Assembly (NCBI RefSeq): GCF_019711415.1
Contig: NZ_JAIGNJ010000001.1
Location: forward strand, 799,001 to 863,000
DNA: 64,000 nucleotides
Origin: Qipengyuania vesicularis
Lineage (GTDB): Bacteria; Pseudomonadota; Alphaproteobacteria; Sphingomonadales; Sphingomonadaceae
Direction of reading: 5' to 3'
Position numbers and translations under genes: made by a program. This document shows positions 9,276-18,782 of the stretch, one piece after another (position 1 is the first letter of the stretch; each line of letters starts with the position of its first letter). The notes under the pieces were generated by a model that saw only the letters and a list, made by a program, of their open reading frames with translations, was not told the DNA's origin and ran no database searches.

Positions 9276-9645
9276 CCGCTCCCCTCTCATCCGCGTCACG
9301 GCCATGCCGGCCGACACCAACCCCTATGGCGGGGTGTTCGGCGGGTGGCTGATGAGCCAGATGGCGCTCGGCGCGGGTTCGCTCGCGAGCCGGGAGGGGA
9401 AAGGCAAGGCGGTGGTCGTCTCGGCAAGTGACTTCGCCTTCCCCGGCGCGATGGAGGTGGGGGACGAACTCTCGGTCTATTGCGACATCGCGGCGAGGGG
9501 CAACACCTCGCTCACCATCACCGCCGAAGCCATCGCCCGCGAGCGCAATGGCGAGGCCGAGACCAAGGTGGCGCAGGGCACGTTCAAATTCGTGCTGCTC
9601 GACGAAAACAACCGCCCTCGCGCCGTGGCGGAGCGGTGGGCGTGA
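9262..9645 (+). CDS. acyl-CoA thioesterase, hotdog fold (YciA-like)
   Basis: The 127-residue single hotdog domain has the YciA/ACOT signature: PADTNPYGGVFGGWLMSQM (the Asp/Asn and GGxFGG active-site region), then VVVSASDFAFPGAMEVGD and FKFVLLDENNRPRAV. Such enzymes hydrolyse acyl-CoA esters in the cytoplasm and regulate CoA pools; substrate range cannot be read from sequence. The start is ATG at 9262, inside the end of the preceding small membrane gene. The following 167 bases hold no gene I can support. Confidence 0.85.
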   Translation: MGSPDRSPLIRVTAMPADTNPYGGVFGGWLMSQMALGAGSLASREGKGKAVVVSASDFAFPGAMEVGDELSVYCDIAARGNTSLTITAEAIARERNGEAETKVAQGTFKFVLLDENNRPRAVAERWA

Positions 9646-9812
9646 GCACTGTCCTACTCGGCCCCTCGCATGGCATGGCGGGAACCATGACCCGCACCGC
9701 AGCCCACCCGAATACCTATTCCATTTCCCCTCACGGCTTTCCCGCGCTTTTTAGCGCCAGGACCGTGTTCCATCTGTTCCATCCTGTCGGACAAACCGAA
9801 GGCTAAATCCAA

Positions 9813-11225
9813 ATGGCTACCAATTACGACGTCATCGTTCTCGGCTCCGGACCCGGCGGCTATGTCGCGGCAATCCGCTGCGCGCAGCTGGGCCTCAAGA
9901 CCGCCATTGTCGAACGCGAACTACTCGGCGGCATCTGCCTCAACTGGGGCTGCATACCGACCAAGGCGCTGCTGCGTTCGGCCGAGATCCTGCACTATGC
10001 GCAGCATGCCAAGGACTACGGCCTCAAGATCGCGGGCGAGATCGAGGCCGATCTCGAAGCGGTCGTTAAGCGCAGCCGCGGCGTGGCGAAACAGCTCAAC
10101 CAGGGCGTCACGCACCTGATGAAGAAGAACAAGATCACGGTGCACATGGGCGATGGCACGCTGACCGGCCCGACCAGCCTCACCGTGAAGGGCGAGAAGG
10201 GCGAGGAGAAGCTCACCGCCAAGCACGTGATCGTCGCCACCGGCGCGCGTGCCCGCGACCTGCCGTTCGCCAAGGCCGACGGCAAGCGCGTGTGGACCTA
10301 TCGCCATGCCATGACGCCACCTGAAATGCCGAAGAAGCTGCTCGTGATCGGCTCGGGTGCAATCGGCATCGAGTTTGCCAGCTTCTACAACGACATGGGC
10401 TGCGATGTGACCGTGGTCGAAATGCTCGACCGCATCGTGCCGGTGGAGGACAAGGACGTCTCCGCCTTCCTCGAGAAGAGCCTGGCCAAGCAGGGTATGA
10501 CGATCATGACTGGCGCTGGTGTCGAAGCGCTCGACGTCTCCGACAAAGGCGTGAAGGCCAAGATCAAGGACAGCAAGGGCAAGGTTTCAGAGACCGAGTT
10601 CACCCACTGCATCACTGCCATCGGCATTGTCCCCAACACCGAGAATGTGGGTCTGGAAAAGCTGGTCGAAATGGACCGCGGCTTCATCCAGATCGACGAC
10701 TACGGTCGGACGAAGTCGAATGGTCTGTGGGCCATTGGCGACTGCACGCCCGGGCCGTGGCTGGCGCATAAGGCGAGCCACGAGGGCGTCACCTGCGCCG
10801 AGGCCATTGCCAAGGAGCTGGGCAACAAGGACGTCCACCCGCACCCGCTCGACCGCGGGAACATCCCGGGCTGTACCTACTGCCACCCACAGATCGCCAG
10901 CGTCGGCCTGACCGAAGCGAAGGCCAAGGAAGCGGGCTACGCGGTCAAGGCGGGCACATTCCCCTTCATCGGCAACGGCAAGGCCATTGCGCTGGGCGAG
11001 GCGGAAGGCTTCGTGAAGACCGTGTTTGATGCCAAGACCGGCGAACTGCTCGGCGCGCATATGGTCGGTGCGGAAGTCACCGAGATGATACAGGGCTTCG
11101 TCGTCGGCAAGACGCTGGAGACCACCGAGGCGGAGCTGATGAACACCGTCTTCCCGCATCCCACGATCAGCGAAAGCATGCATGAGAGCGTGCTTGCGAG
11201 CTACGGGCGCGCGCTGCATATCTGA
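9813..11225 (+). CDS. lpdA: dihydrolipoyl dehydrogenase (E3)
   Basis: The 470-residue flavoprotein disulfide reductase reoxidises dihydrolipoamide on E2 using FAD and NAD+. The FAD-binding GSGPGGYVAA is at 11-20, the redox cysteines are Cys42 and Cys47 (GGICLNWGC), an NAD-binding GSGAIGIEFA lies near 175, the second FAD motif AIGDC near 306, and the catalytic dimer-interface pair is His449/Glu454 (FPHPTISE). Length matches the family. Proximity to pdhC suggests service to pyruvate dehydrogenase, although a single E3 often also serves 2-oxoglutarate dehydrogenase. Confidence 0.95.
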   Translation: MATNYDVIVLGSGPGGYVAAIRCAQLGLKTAIVERELLGGICLNWGCIPTKALLRSAEILHYAQHAKDYGLKIAGEIEADLEAVVKRSRGVAKQLNQGVTHLMKKNKITVHMGDGTLTGPTSLTVKGEKGEEKLTAKHVIVATGARARDLPFAKADGKRVWTYRHAMTPPEMPKKLLVIGSGAIGIEFASFYNDMGCDVTVVEMLDRIVPVEDKDVSAFLEKSLAKQGMTIMTGAGVEALDVSDKGVKAKIKDSKGKVSETEFTHCITAIGIVPNTENVGLEKLVEMDRGFIQIDDYGRTKSNGLWAIGDCTPGPWLAHKASHEGVTCAEAIAKELGNKDVHPHPLDRGNIPGCTYCHPQIASVGLTEAKAKEAGYAVKAGTFPFIGNGKAIALGEAEGFVKTVFDAKTGELLGAHMVGAEVTEMIQGFVVGKTLETTEAELMNTVFPHPTISESMHESVLASYGRALHI

Positions 11226-11253
11226 TGTGTTCTGAGGGGAGGGCGAGAATACA

Positions 11254-13107
11254 GTGACCGGGTTCCTGATCCTCGCCTTCCTGATCCTCGTCGCAGGGAT
11301 CGTCGCCGTGCCGCTCGCGAGCCGGTTCGGGCTCGGTTCGGTGCTTGGATACCTTCTTGCGGGCATGGCGATCAGCCCCGTGCTGCTGGCGCTGAACGTC
11401 GACGTCGAGGCGCTACAGGTCTTTGCCGAATTCGGCGTGGTAATGATGCTCTTCATCATCGGCCTCGAGATGGAGCCCAGGCGCCTGTGGGCCATGCGCG
11501 GAAAGCTGCTCGGGCTCGGTGGAGGGCAGGTCCTCCTCACCACGCTCGCGATCACCGGCATCGCCTTGCTCAACCAGAACCCCTGGCAGACCGCGCTCGC
11601 CATCGGCATGGTCCTCGCGCTCTCCTCGACGGCCATCATCGTCCAGACCTTGACCGAAAAGAACCTGATGAAGAGCGAGGGAGGGGAGGCAAGTTTCTCG
11701 GTCCTCCTCGTGCAGGACGTGGCGGTCATTCCCATCCTCGCACTCTTGCCCGTCCTGGCGATGCCGGAACTCTACGATGGCAGCGGCGGCCATGGGGAGG
11801 GCGGGCACGGCGGGCTCGACCTGACGGCCGCGATGCCCGTGTGGCTGGCAGCCTTGTCCCGCGTTGCTGCAGTGGCAGCCGTCATCGGCATCGGCATCTT
11901 CGCGATCCGACCGCTGTTCCGATACATCGCGGCAGCCAATTTGCGCGAACTCTTCACTGCCGCCGCACTGGGAGTAGTGATCGGCATTGCACTTCTCATG
12001 TCCCTGGTCGGCCTGTCGCCGGCCCTTGGGGCCTTTGTGGCAGGGGTCGTTCTGGCAACAAGCGAGTATCGACACGAGCTCGAAAGCGACATCAATCCGT
12101 TCAAGGGCCTCCTTCTCGGCCTGTTCTTTATAACGGTGGGTGCAGGGATAGACTTCGTCCTTGCGGGCGAGATCTGGCGCGAGGTCGTGTTCTGGGCCGT
12201 GGTGACCATCGCGGCGAAGTTTGCCGTGCTGCTGCTGGTGGGTTGGCTCTATGGACTGCGCCGTCAGGCACTCTGGTTGTTCTGCCTCAGCCTGCCTCAG
12301 GCAGGCGAGTTTGCATTCGTGTTGATCGCCTTCGCCGTAGGCAATGCGGTTTTTCCCGAGCAGCTAGCCGATCTGTTGCTGCTGATCGTGGCGCTGACGA
12401 TGCTGGTCACACCGCTGCTCTTCATCCTCTACGACAAGGTCATCGCCCACGCCTATTGCACCGAGGACGAACGCGAGGCGGACGAGATCGAGGAGGAAAA
12501 CGAGGTCATCATTGCGGGCCGCGGGCGTGTTGGCGGGATCGTCGATCGCATGATCCAGGCGGCAGGATTTTCTACCACCGTCATCGACTACGACAGCAAA
12601 CAGCTCGAGATTGTCCGCAAGTTCGGTTTCCGGACATACTTCGGCGATGCCACGCGGCCGGATCTGTTGCATTCGGCAGGGATCGAGAAGGCCAAGCTGC
12701 TGGTCGTCGCGCTGGATGAGCGCGAGCAGATCGACAAGCTGGTGAAGCATGTCGCCCAGCATTATCCCAAGGTCCACATCATCGCGCGCGCGATCGATCG
12801 CAACCATGTCTACGAGCTGTGGGCCTATGGCTGTCGCGACATCATCCGCGAAACCTACGACAGCAGCCTGCGCATGGGGCGCTCGGCCTACGAGGCTTTG
12901 GGAATGGACCGCCAGCAGGCCGAAGCTGCCAAGGATGCGTGGGAGGAGATGGACCGCAGGTTCATGCCCGAGGTCGCCAATCTATATCGGCTCGATATTC
13001 CCTACCACGAGAACGAGCCGCTGATGGAGCGGGTCAAGGAACTGCGCAAGGAGTGGGATCCGATCCTGCGCGACCAGATGGAGGAAATCCTGAAGAGGGG
13101 TTCCTAG
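11254..13107 (+). CDS. monovalent cation:proton antiporter-2 (CPA2/KefB-like) with TrkA-N domain
   Basis: The 617-residue inner-membrane protein has about 12 transmembrane segments in residues 1-390 (GLGSVLGYLLAGM and LSSTAIIVQTL motifs of CPA2 exchangers), a His/Gly-rich loop near 175 (GGHGEGGHGG), and a cytoplasmic RCK/TrkA-N domain from about 415 with the nucleotide-binding AGRGRVGGIVDR and GDATRPDLL. Members exchange K+ or Na+ for H+, and some are gated by glutathione adducts or nucleotides. The start is GTG at 11254 after a strong GAGGGGAGGG. It is 28 bases after lpdA and may be cotranscribed. KefB versus KefC type is not resolved. Confidence 0.88.
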   Translation: MTGFLILAFLILVAGIVAVPLASRFGLGSVLGYLLAGMAISPVLLALNVDVEALQVFAEFGVVMMLFIIGLEMEPRRLWAMRGKLLGLGGGQVLLTTLAITGIALLNQNPWQTALAIGMVLALSSTAIIVQTLTEKNLMKSEGGEASFSVLLVQDVAVIPILALLPVLAMPELYDGSGGHGEGGHGGLDLTAAMPVWLAALSRVAAVAAVIGIGIFAIRPLFRYIAAANLRELFTAAALGVVIGIALLMSLVGLSPALGAFVAGVVLATSEYRHELESDINPFKGLLLGLFFITVGAGIDFVLAGEIWREVVFWAVVTIAAKFAVLLLVGWLYGLRRQALWLFCLSLPQAGEFAFVLIAFAVGNAVFPEQLADLLLLIVALTMLVTPLLFILYDKVIAHAYCTEDEREADEIEEENEVIIAGRGRVGGIVDRMIQAAGFSTTVIDYDSKQLEIVRKFGFRTYFGDATRPDLLHSAGIEKAKLLVVALDEREQIDKLVKHVAQHYPKVHIIARAIDRNHVYELWAYGCRDIIRETYDSSLRMGRSAYEALGMDRQQAEAAKDAWEEMDRRFMPEVANLYRLDIPYHENEPLMERVKELRKEWDPILRDQMEEILKRGS

Positions 13108-13130
13108 ACACTGCGAACGAGGGCGGCTGC

Positions 13131-13220
13131 TGGCGGACAGGGTGGGATTCGAACCCACGAAGGGCTTGCACCCTTGCCGGTTTTCAAGACCGGTGCATTC
13201 AACCGCTCTGCCACCTGTCC
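13131..13220 (-). tRNA. tRNA-Ser(TGA)
   Basis: On the minus strand the acceptor stem GGACAGG pairs with CCTGTCC, followed by discriminator G and an encoded CCA (bases 13133-13131). The anticodon arm is CCGGT-CTTGAAA-ACCGG, giving anticodon TGA. The D-arm AGCGGTTGAATGC, a long variable arm and T-loop GTTCGAATC fit a serine tRNA. It lies between the convergent-facing antiporter end and the transglycosylase start. Confidence 0.96.
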
Positions 13221-13348
13221 GCGAGCGAGTTGCGCGCTAGCCAAAAGAAGGGACGATGTCATCAACCAATCTCGGAACTTCGGAGGCAGTCGCGGCGTAG
13301 CGCCCAAATGACACTTGCCATTCATATTCGTCCTGCGAGAACAGGGGC

Positions 13349-14368
13349 ATGAGCCTACGAAAAGTCCTCCTGCTAGCTTGCGCCTCCCTTCTCGGTGTCC
13401 CGGCTGCACCCCTTGCTGCGCAGGACATGTCCTTCGAAGCCTATCTCCAGCTCCTTATCGCCCGCGCCCGCGCAGAAGGCGTGTCCGAAGCGACCTTGCA
13501 GCGCATGACGGCAGGTCTTGGGCCGAACAACAGGGTGATCCAGCTGGATCGGAATCAGCCTGGGTCCTCCAGCACGCCCGGCTATCCCCCGCTCGCCCCC
13601 TATATTGCGACCCATGTCGACAGCGTTCGAATCGCAGGAGGCCGCCGCGAATTGGCCAATTGGCGAAGCACGCTGGCGCGAATTGAGCGCGAGTATGGCG
13701 TGCCCGCGGAGATTATCGTTGCGATCTGGGGCCACGAGACTGCCTATGGCCGGGTGAAGGGCGGGTTCGACCTGTCCGAAGCGCTAGCAACCCTTGCCTG
13801 GGAGGGACGTCGCCGGGACCTGTTCTCGAGCGAATGGGTCGACCTGATGAAGGTAGCCGACAAAGGCTATTCCCGGAGCGAGCTCAAGGGCAGCTGGGCA
13901 GGCGCGTTCGGTAATCCGCAGTTCCTTCCCAGTGTCTACCTGCGCCTCGCCACCGACGGCGATGGCGATGGACGCGCAGACATCATGAACAACAGCGCCG
14001 ATGCACTGGCATCGATCGCCAATTACTTCCGTGACGCTGGTTGGCGGGAAGGGCAGCCCTGGGGCGTGCGCGCCTATGTCCCGGGCGGCTTCGACGTGGA
14101 CCAGTACCGCACCAAGCTGGTCGCTCCCGTCTGCCCGCGGGTCCACGAGCGTCACAGCGTCTACAAGACTGCCGCCGAATGGCGGGCGCTCGGCATACAG
14201 CCGCAGATTCCGCTCGCCGATGATACGCTGGTCACGCTGTTCCAGCCCGATGGACCGGGGACACCCGCTTGGCTACTGACCGGGAATTACCGGGTCATCC
14301 TCGAGTACAATTGCTCGAATTACTACGCGATGAGTGTGGGCCTGCTTGCGGACGAGATAGCGCGCTGA
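13349..14368 (+). CDS. lytic murein transglycosylase, MltB family
   Basis: The 339-residue protein has a signal peptide (about 1-24, cleavage near PLAAQ) and an SLT_2/MltB domain. The catalytic Glu is at about 130 in IWGHETAYG, followed by GAFGNPQFLPSVYLR and the DGDGDGRADIMN stretch found in MltB proteins. These enzymes cleave glycan strands in the periplasm with formation of 1,6-anhydromuramic acid. No lipobox cysteine precedes the mature region, so it is probably soluble. No C-terminal peptidoglycan-binding domain is visible. It is followed by the D,D-carboxypeptidase gene. Confidence 0.9.
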   Translation: MSLRKVLLLACASLLGVPAAPLAAQDMSFEAYLQLLIARARAEGVSEATLQRMTAGLGPNNRVIQLDRNQPGSSSTPGYPPLAPYIATHVDSVRIAGGRRELANWRSTLARIEREYGVPAEIIVAIWGHETAYGRVKGGFDLSEALATLAWEGRRRDLFSSEWVDLMKVADKGYSRSELKGSWAGAFGNPQFLPSVYLRLATDGDGDGRADIMNNSADALASIANYFRDAGWREGQPWGVRAYVPGGFDVDQYRTKLVAPVCPRVHERHSVYKTAAEWRALGIQPQIPLADDTLVTLFQPDGPGTPAWLLTGNYRVILEYNCSNYYAMSVGLLADEIAR

Positions 14369-14484
14369 TCTTCTGCGGTGGATAGCCGGGTACGGCGCTC
14401 GCCTTGGGCGAGCCTCGTAGTTATAGCAGGGCGCAACCTAAACCTTCGAGAGGGAAGCGCCCGTTAGGCGGCGCTGCGAACTGC

Positions 14485-15648
14485 TTGCATCCGAACCTGA
14501 GACTCCTGACCGTTGGCCTATCCCTGGCAACCATGGTGGCAGCTCCAGCTCTGGGGCAGCGGGAGCCTCTTGCTCCCCCCGCAGCCTCCGACGCTCCGAT
14601 CGCCTATCTCTATGACGTGACCAGCGGCCAGGTCCTGTTTGCAAGAGAAGCAAACCGCCGGTTCATGCCCGCTTCGATTACAAAGGTCATGACGACGTTC
14701 CTTGCCTTCGAGTGGATGGAGGAAGGCAGGATCGTCCCGCAGCAGACCTACACGCCGAGGCTCGAAACATGGCGCAGGTGGAAGAATGTCGGATCGACCA
14801 TGTTCCTGCCCCATGATGCGCAAGTCAGCTTCGACGACTTGTTGCATGGCGTCACGACGGTCTCGGCCAACGATGGTGCGGCCGCGCTGGCGGAAGGGGC
14901 CGCCGGTTCGGTCGAGGAATGGGTTGCTGCGATGAATGCCAAGGCTTCCGAAATCGGCATGGCGGACAGCCACTTCGGCACTCCCAATGGCTGGATGGAC
15001 GAAGGTCGCACCTTCACCACTGCCAGTGACCTCAGCACGCTGGCGACGGCCATGCTTCGCCGCCATCCGAGCAAGTACCGGCATTACGTTGGCCGGCCGG
15101 AGTTCACTTACAACGAGATCACGCAGCCCAATCATGATCCGATCAGCGGCGTGGTTCGCGGCGCGGACGGGATCAAGACCGGATTCACAAATCAGGCGGG
15201 CTACGGCTTCCTCGGAGCTGCCGAGCGTAATGGCCGCAGGCTCGTGATGGTGGTCGCCGGAAGCCCGCGGGCCAGGGACCGCAACCGGGCCGCGCGCGAG
15301 TTGATCGAATGGGGGTTCGCCGCCTTCGACCAGCGCCGACTCTTCCCTCCCAATGCTCGGGTTGCAAAGGCCGAGGTGCAGGGTGGGTCGCGCACGCAGG
15401 TACCGCTAGTCGCGCCGTATGGGATTTATGCCGACATTCCCGCGGGCGGAAATGGGGATGTCAGGCTCTCGGTGAGTTACGAGGGACCTGTCCAGGCTCC
15501 GATATCCCAAGGCGAGGAAATCGCCGAGCTGGTGGTTTCGGTAGAGGGTATGCCCGACTACCGCGTTCCGCTTGTCGCAGGACAGGACGTGGGTGAAGCA
15601 GGATTGGTGCGCCGCGCCCTGAACGGTGTATTGGGCTGGTTCTCATGA
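14485..15648 (+). CDS. dacC: D-alanyl-D-alanine carboxypeptidase (PBP5/6 family)
   Basis: The penicillin-binding-protein motifs are SITK (Ser about 64), SAN in TVSANDG, and KTG in GIKTGFT, followed by the C-terminal beta domain (PBP5_C) and an amphipathic tail. It trims the terminal D-Ala from stem pentapeptides in the periplasm. The start is uncertain: TTG at 14485 gives a clean signal peptide (MHPNLRLLTVGLSLAT), while an upstream TTG at 14404 would add 27 polar residues. It overlaps tmk by 4 bases (ATGA). The symbol is by family; dacA/dacF would be equally defensible. Confidence 0.88.
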   Translation: MHPNLRLLTVGLSLATMVAAPALGQREPLAPPAASDAPIAYLYDVTSGQVLFAREANRRFMPASITKVMTTFLAFEWMEEGRIVPQQTYTPRLETWRRWKNVGSTMFLPHDAQVSFDDLLHGVTTVSANDGAAALAEGAAGSVEEWVAAMNAKASEIGMADSHFGTPNGWMDEGRTFTTASDLSTLATAMLRRHPSKYRHYVGRPEFTYNEITQPNHDPISGVVRGADGIKTGFTNQAGYGFLGAAERNGRRLVMVVAGSPRARDRNRAARELIEWGFAAFDQRRLFPPNARVAKAEVQGGSRTQVPLVAPYGIYADIPAGGNGDVRLSVSYEGPVQAPISQGEEIAELVVSVEGMPDYRVPLVAGQDVGEAGLVRRALNGVLGWFS

Positions 15649-16286
15649 CACGCGGCAAATTCATCGCTTTCGAAGGCGGGGAGGGCATGGGCAAGTCCAC
15701 CCAGGCCCGTCTCCTTCGCGATGCCTTGATCGCTAGAGGTATCGAAGTAAAGCTCACGCGCGAGCCCGGTGGAACACCGGGCGCCGAAGCCATCCGCGAC
15801 CTGCTGCTTCACCCGCCGGGCAAGGGATGGGGTGCAGAGGCCGAAGCCCTGTTGTTTGCAGCCTCGCGTGCTGATCACGTGGCCAGCCTTATCCGCCCCG
15901 CGCTCGCTGAGGGGAAATGGGTAATATGCGACCGCTTCGTCGATTCGAGCAGGGCCTACCAGGGCATTGCCGGCAAGCTCGGCGACGAGGCCATACGGAC
16001 GCTTCATGATATCGGGAGCGACGGACTCTATCCCGACCTCACCATCCTTATTGCTGTCGAGGGATTGGAGGTGGCCGACCGACTTAGGGCACGCGACGGG
16101 GACACGTCCGACGCAATCGGTGGGCGCGATGAAACCTACCATTCTAGCGTGAATGCCGCTTTCGACGCCTTTGCCCAAGCAGAGCCGGGTCGCTTTGCGA
16201 GAGTCGATGGCGCAGGATCTGTCGAGGAGGTGCAGGCAAGAGTGCTCGGGGCCATCGCGCCCCTGCTGCACGAGGCGGCTTCCTGA
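15645..16286 (+). CDS. tmk: thymidylate kinase
   Basis: The 213-residue kinase phosphorylates dTMP to dTDP. The P-loop is EGGEGMGKST at about 10-19, the DR(Y/F/H) motif appears as DRFVDSS, and TREPGG is the dTMP-binding loop. The start ATG overlaps the upstream stop, and its own last base is the first base of holB, so it sits in a translationally coupled chain. Confidence 0.95.
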   Translation: MTRGKFIAFEGGEGMGKSTQARLLRDALIARGIEVKLTREPGGTPGAEAIRDLLLHPPGKGWGAEAEALLFAASRADHVASLIRPALAEGKWVICDRFVDSSRAYQGIAGKLGDEAIRTLHDIGSDGLYPDLTILIAVEGLEVADRLRARDGDTSDAIGGRDETYHSSVNAAFDAFAQAEPGRFARVDGAGSVEEVQARVLGAIAPLLHEAAS

Positions 16287-17230
16287 TGCTGGTGGGGCAT
16301 GAGGCAGCCTGGGATGCATGGCGCAGCGCCATGGCGGGTTCGCGGATGCATCATGCATGGTTGCTGGCGGGCAAAAAGGGGCTGGGCAAGGCCAGCTTCG
16401 CACAGGCTGCAGCAAGGGAGTTACTTGGTGCAGAGGGGAGTGGAGACCACCCCGATATCCTGACCCTCACCTATGGCCCCAAGAACAAGGACGAGGCCAA
16501 GAAGCGCGACGACGGGAAGCCATACGAACTCGCGCGCGGGATAAAGGTCGACCAGGTTCGCGCAATTCAGCGGCGGTTGACGACGCGCCCGACGCTAGGA
16601 TCGAAACGCGTGGTCATCATCGATCCATCGGACGACATGGAGGTCTCCGCCTCCAACGCCTTGCTGAAGAGCCTCGAGGAGCCGCCCGAGGGGACCTACT
16701 TCCTCCTCGTTGCGCACAGCCCAGCCCGGTTGCTCCCTACCATCCGCTCGCGCTGCAGGACCGTGCGGTTTCCGGCCCTCCCTCCCGAGGCAATGGACGA
16801 ACTCCTGCGTGACCTTGCCCCGCAAGCCGATATTGCCACGCGCGATGCCGCCATTGCCGCAGCGGCAGGATCGCCCGGTGCCGCGCTCGCTTTCGTGGAG
16901 CTCGAACTCGGCAAGGCCGCCCAGCTTATGCGGCGTATCGCGGAAGAAGGCGACCGGGATTTCTCGCTTCGAGGTCAACTTGCAGGGGTTATCGGTGCGA
17001 GGCAGGACATCCCCCGGCTGCAGGCAGTGCTCGATCTCGCCCGGGCAATTCTTGCAGAAAAAGTGGCGGAAAGCCTCTCCGATCCACGCAAGCTCGTCGA
17101 TACGCATGCCGAACTCGTCCGACTGACAGGCGAACAGCCGACATATAACTTCGATCCCGGATTGCTCGGGATGGAAATAGGAACCTTGCTCGCAAGTGCA
17201 GGCGCGGCTAGCGAGCGCGGCAATGGCTGA
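16286..17230 (+). CDS. holB: DNA polymerase III, delta' subunit
   Basis: The 314-residue AAA+ clamp-loader subunit has a degenerate P-loop (GKKGLGKAS), an equivalent of the Walker B region (VVIIDPSDDM), SNALLKSLEEPP and the SRC motif in IRSRCRTVRF, as in HolB. The four zinc-binding cysteines found in E. coli delta' are not present. It acts in loading the sliding clamp together with tau/gamma and delta. The tmk-holB-metG order is common in proteobacteria. The 3' end overlaps metG by 8 bases. Confidence 0.92.
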   Translation: MLVGHEAAWDAWRSAMAGSRMHHAWLLAGKKGLGKASFAQAAARELLGAEGSGDHPDILTLTYGPKNKDEAKKRDDGKPYELARGIKVDQVRAIQRRLTTRPTLGSKRVVIIDPSDDMEVSASNALLKSLEEPPEGTYFLLVAHSPARLLPTIRSRCRTVRFPALPPEAMDELLRDLAPQADIATRDAAIAAAAGSPGAALAFVELELGKAAQLMRRIAEEGDRDFSLRGQLAGVIGARQDIPRLQAVLDLARAILAEKVAESLSDPRKLVDTHAELVRLTGEQPTYNFDPGLLGMEIGTLLASAGAASERGNG

Positions 17231-18782
17231 CCCTTATTACATCACCACTGCGATCCACTATCCCAATGGCAAGCCGCATATCGGCCACGCCTACGAAACC
17301 ATCGCGGCCGACGTCATTGCACGCTTCCAGCGCCTGATGGGGCGCGACGTGCGCTTCCAGACGGGCACGGACGAGCATGGCCTGAAGATGGCACAGAAGG
17401 CGCGCGACCTCGGCAAGACCCCGCGCGAGCTGGCCGATGAGATGTCGGGCGCGTTCAAGGACCTCTTCGACCGGCTCGATATTACCTACGACCGCTTTAT
17501 CCGCACTACGGACGAGGATCATCACAAGGCGAGCCGCGCGATCTGGGAAGCGATGGAGACCAAGGGCGATCTCTATCTCGACCGCTACGAAGGCTGGTAT
17601 TCGGTTCGCGACGAAGCGTACTACGACGAAAAGGAACTGATCGAAGGGGAGGGGGGCGAGAAGCTCTCTCCGCAGGGCACCCCGGTCGAATGGACCGAGG
17701 AGGAGACCTGGTTCTTTCGACTGTCAAAATACGCCGAGCCACTGCTGGAGCTCTTGAGGAAGCCCGGCTTCCTCGAGCCGGCAAGCCGCCGCAATGAGAT
17801 GATCGCTTTTGTCGAGGGCGGCCTCAAGGACCTTTCCGTAAGCCGCACCAGTTTCGACTGGGGTGTAAAGGTGCCCGGACATGACAACCATGTGATGTAC
17901 GTCTGGGTCGATGCGTTGACCAATTACATCACCGGTGTCGGCTATCCCGATGGCGGCGAGATGTGGGACAAGTACTGGCCCGCGAGCCTCCACCTCATCG
18001 GAAAAGACATCGTGCGCTTCCACACGATTTACTGGCCGGCATTCCTCATGAGCGCGAATATTCCCGTCCCGCGGCACGTTTTCGGGCACGGATTCCTGCT
18101 CAACCGCGGGGTCAAGGAGTCGAAATCGGCGGGCAATGTCACCGACCCGAACGAACTTGTCGATTTGTTCGGAGTGGATTCCCTTCGCTACTTCCTGATG
18201 GCCGAAGTCGTATTCGGGAAAGATGGCAGCTATTCCGCCGAAGCGCTTGTAAACAAGGTAAATGCTGAGCTCGCAAACAGCTTCGGAAACCTTGCGCAGC
18301 GCACGCTGTCGATGATCCACAAGAACATGGACGGCAAGCTCGAGGCCTTCGAAACGAACGGAGACGACAAGACCCTGCTCAATACGGTGCAGGAGGCTTG
18401 CCGCGATGTCTTGCCGCGCGAATTCGAGGCTCTGAACTTCAGTGTCGGCATCGAGGCATGGTTGAAGGCCGTCTTCGCCTGTAACGCCTATGTCGACGAG
18501 CAGGCCCCCTGGGGCCTCAAGAAAACCGACCCGGAGCGGATGAAAGCAGTCCTCCAGACACTGTTTATCGCCATCCGCGATCTGGCCATCGCAATTCAGC
18601 CCGTCGTGCCGACCAAGGCGGCTGCGGTGCTGGACCAGCTTGGCGTCACGGTCGAGCGCCGCACTTATGCCGACCTGTCGGATGAAGGCTGGTTCGGGGC
18701 GCTTGTTGCCAGCGGTTTCGTCGTGGAGAAACCGACACCCGCTTTCCCGCGCCTCGAAATGCCGGAAACCGAGGCGGCTTGA
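17223..18782 (+). CDS. metG: methionyl-tRNA synthetase
   Basis: The 519-residue class I synthetase has YPNGKPHIGHAY (HIGH motif), GTDEHGLKMAQ and the KMSKS-equivalent KESKSAGN (about residues 303-310). The anticodon-binding helical domain ends the protein; there is no C-terminal tRNA-binding dimerisation domain, consistent with the short alphaproteobacterial form. The start chosen is ATG at 17223 (MADPYYITTAIHYPNG); a TTG further upstream would add non-homologous residues. It overlaps holB by 8 bases and shares one base with tatD (TGATG). Confidence 0.95.
   Translation: MADPYYITTAIHYPNGKPHIGHAYETIAADVIARFQRLMGRDVRFQTGTDEHGLKMAQKARDLGKTPRELADEMSGAFKDLFDRLDITYDRFIRTTDEDHHKASRAIWEAMETKGDLYLDRYEGWYSVRDEAYYDEKELIEGEGGEKLSPQGTPVEWTEEETWFFRLSKYAEPLLELLRKPGFLEPASRRNEMIAFVEGGLKDLSVSRTSFDWGVKVPGHDNHVMYVWVDALTNYITGVGYPDGGEMWDKYWPASLHLIGKDIVRFHTIYWPAFLMSANIPVPRHVFGHGFLLNRGVKESKSAGNVTDPNELVDLFGVDSLRYFLMAEVVFGKDGSYSAEALVNKVNAELANSFGNLAQRTLSMIHKNMDGKLEAFETNGDDKTLLNTVQEACRDVLPREFEALNFSVGIEAWLKAVFACNAYVDEQAPWGLKKTDPERMKAVLQTLFIAIRDLAIAIQPVVPTKAAAVLDQLGVTVERRTYADLSDEGWFGALVASGFVVEKPTPAFPRLEMPETEAA

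Noticed and set aside
9646-9812. Possible small gene between the thioesterase and lpdA
   Set aside because: The frames there are short, start inside the thioesterase end and show no family features or conserved start signal.
10587-11735. A 382-codon minus-strand frame across the lpdA/antiporter junction
   Set aside because: It is antisense to two conserved enzymes and has no family features.
14404-14484. TTG at 14404 as the start of dacC
   Set aside because: It would place 27 polar residues before the signal peptide; TTG 14485 begins directly at the signal peptide. Experimental confirmation is lacking.
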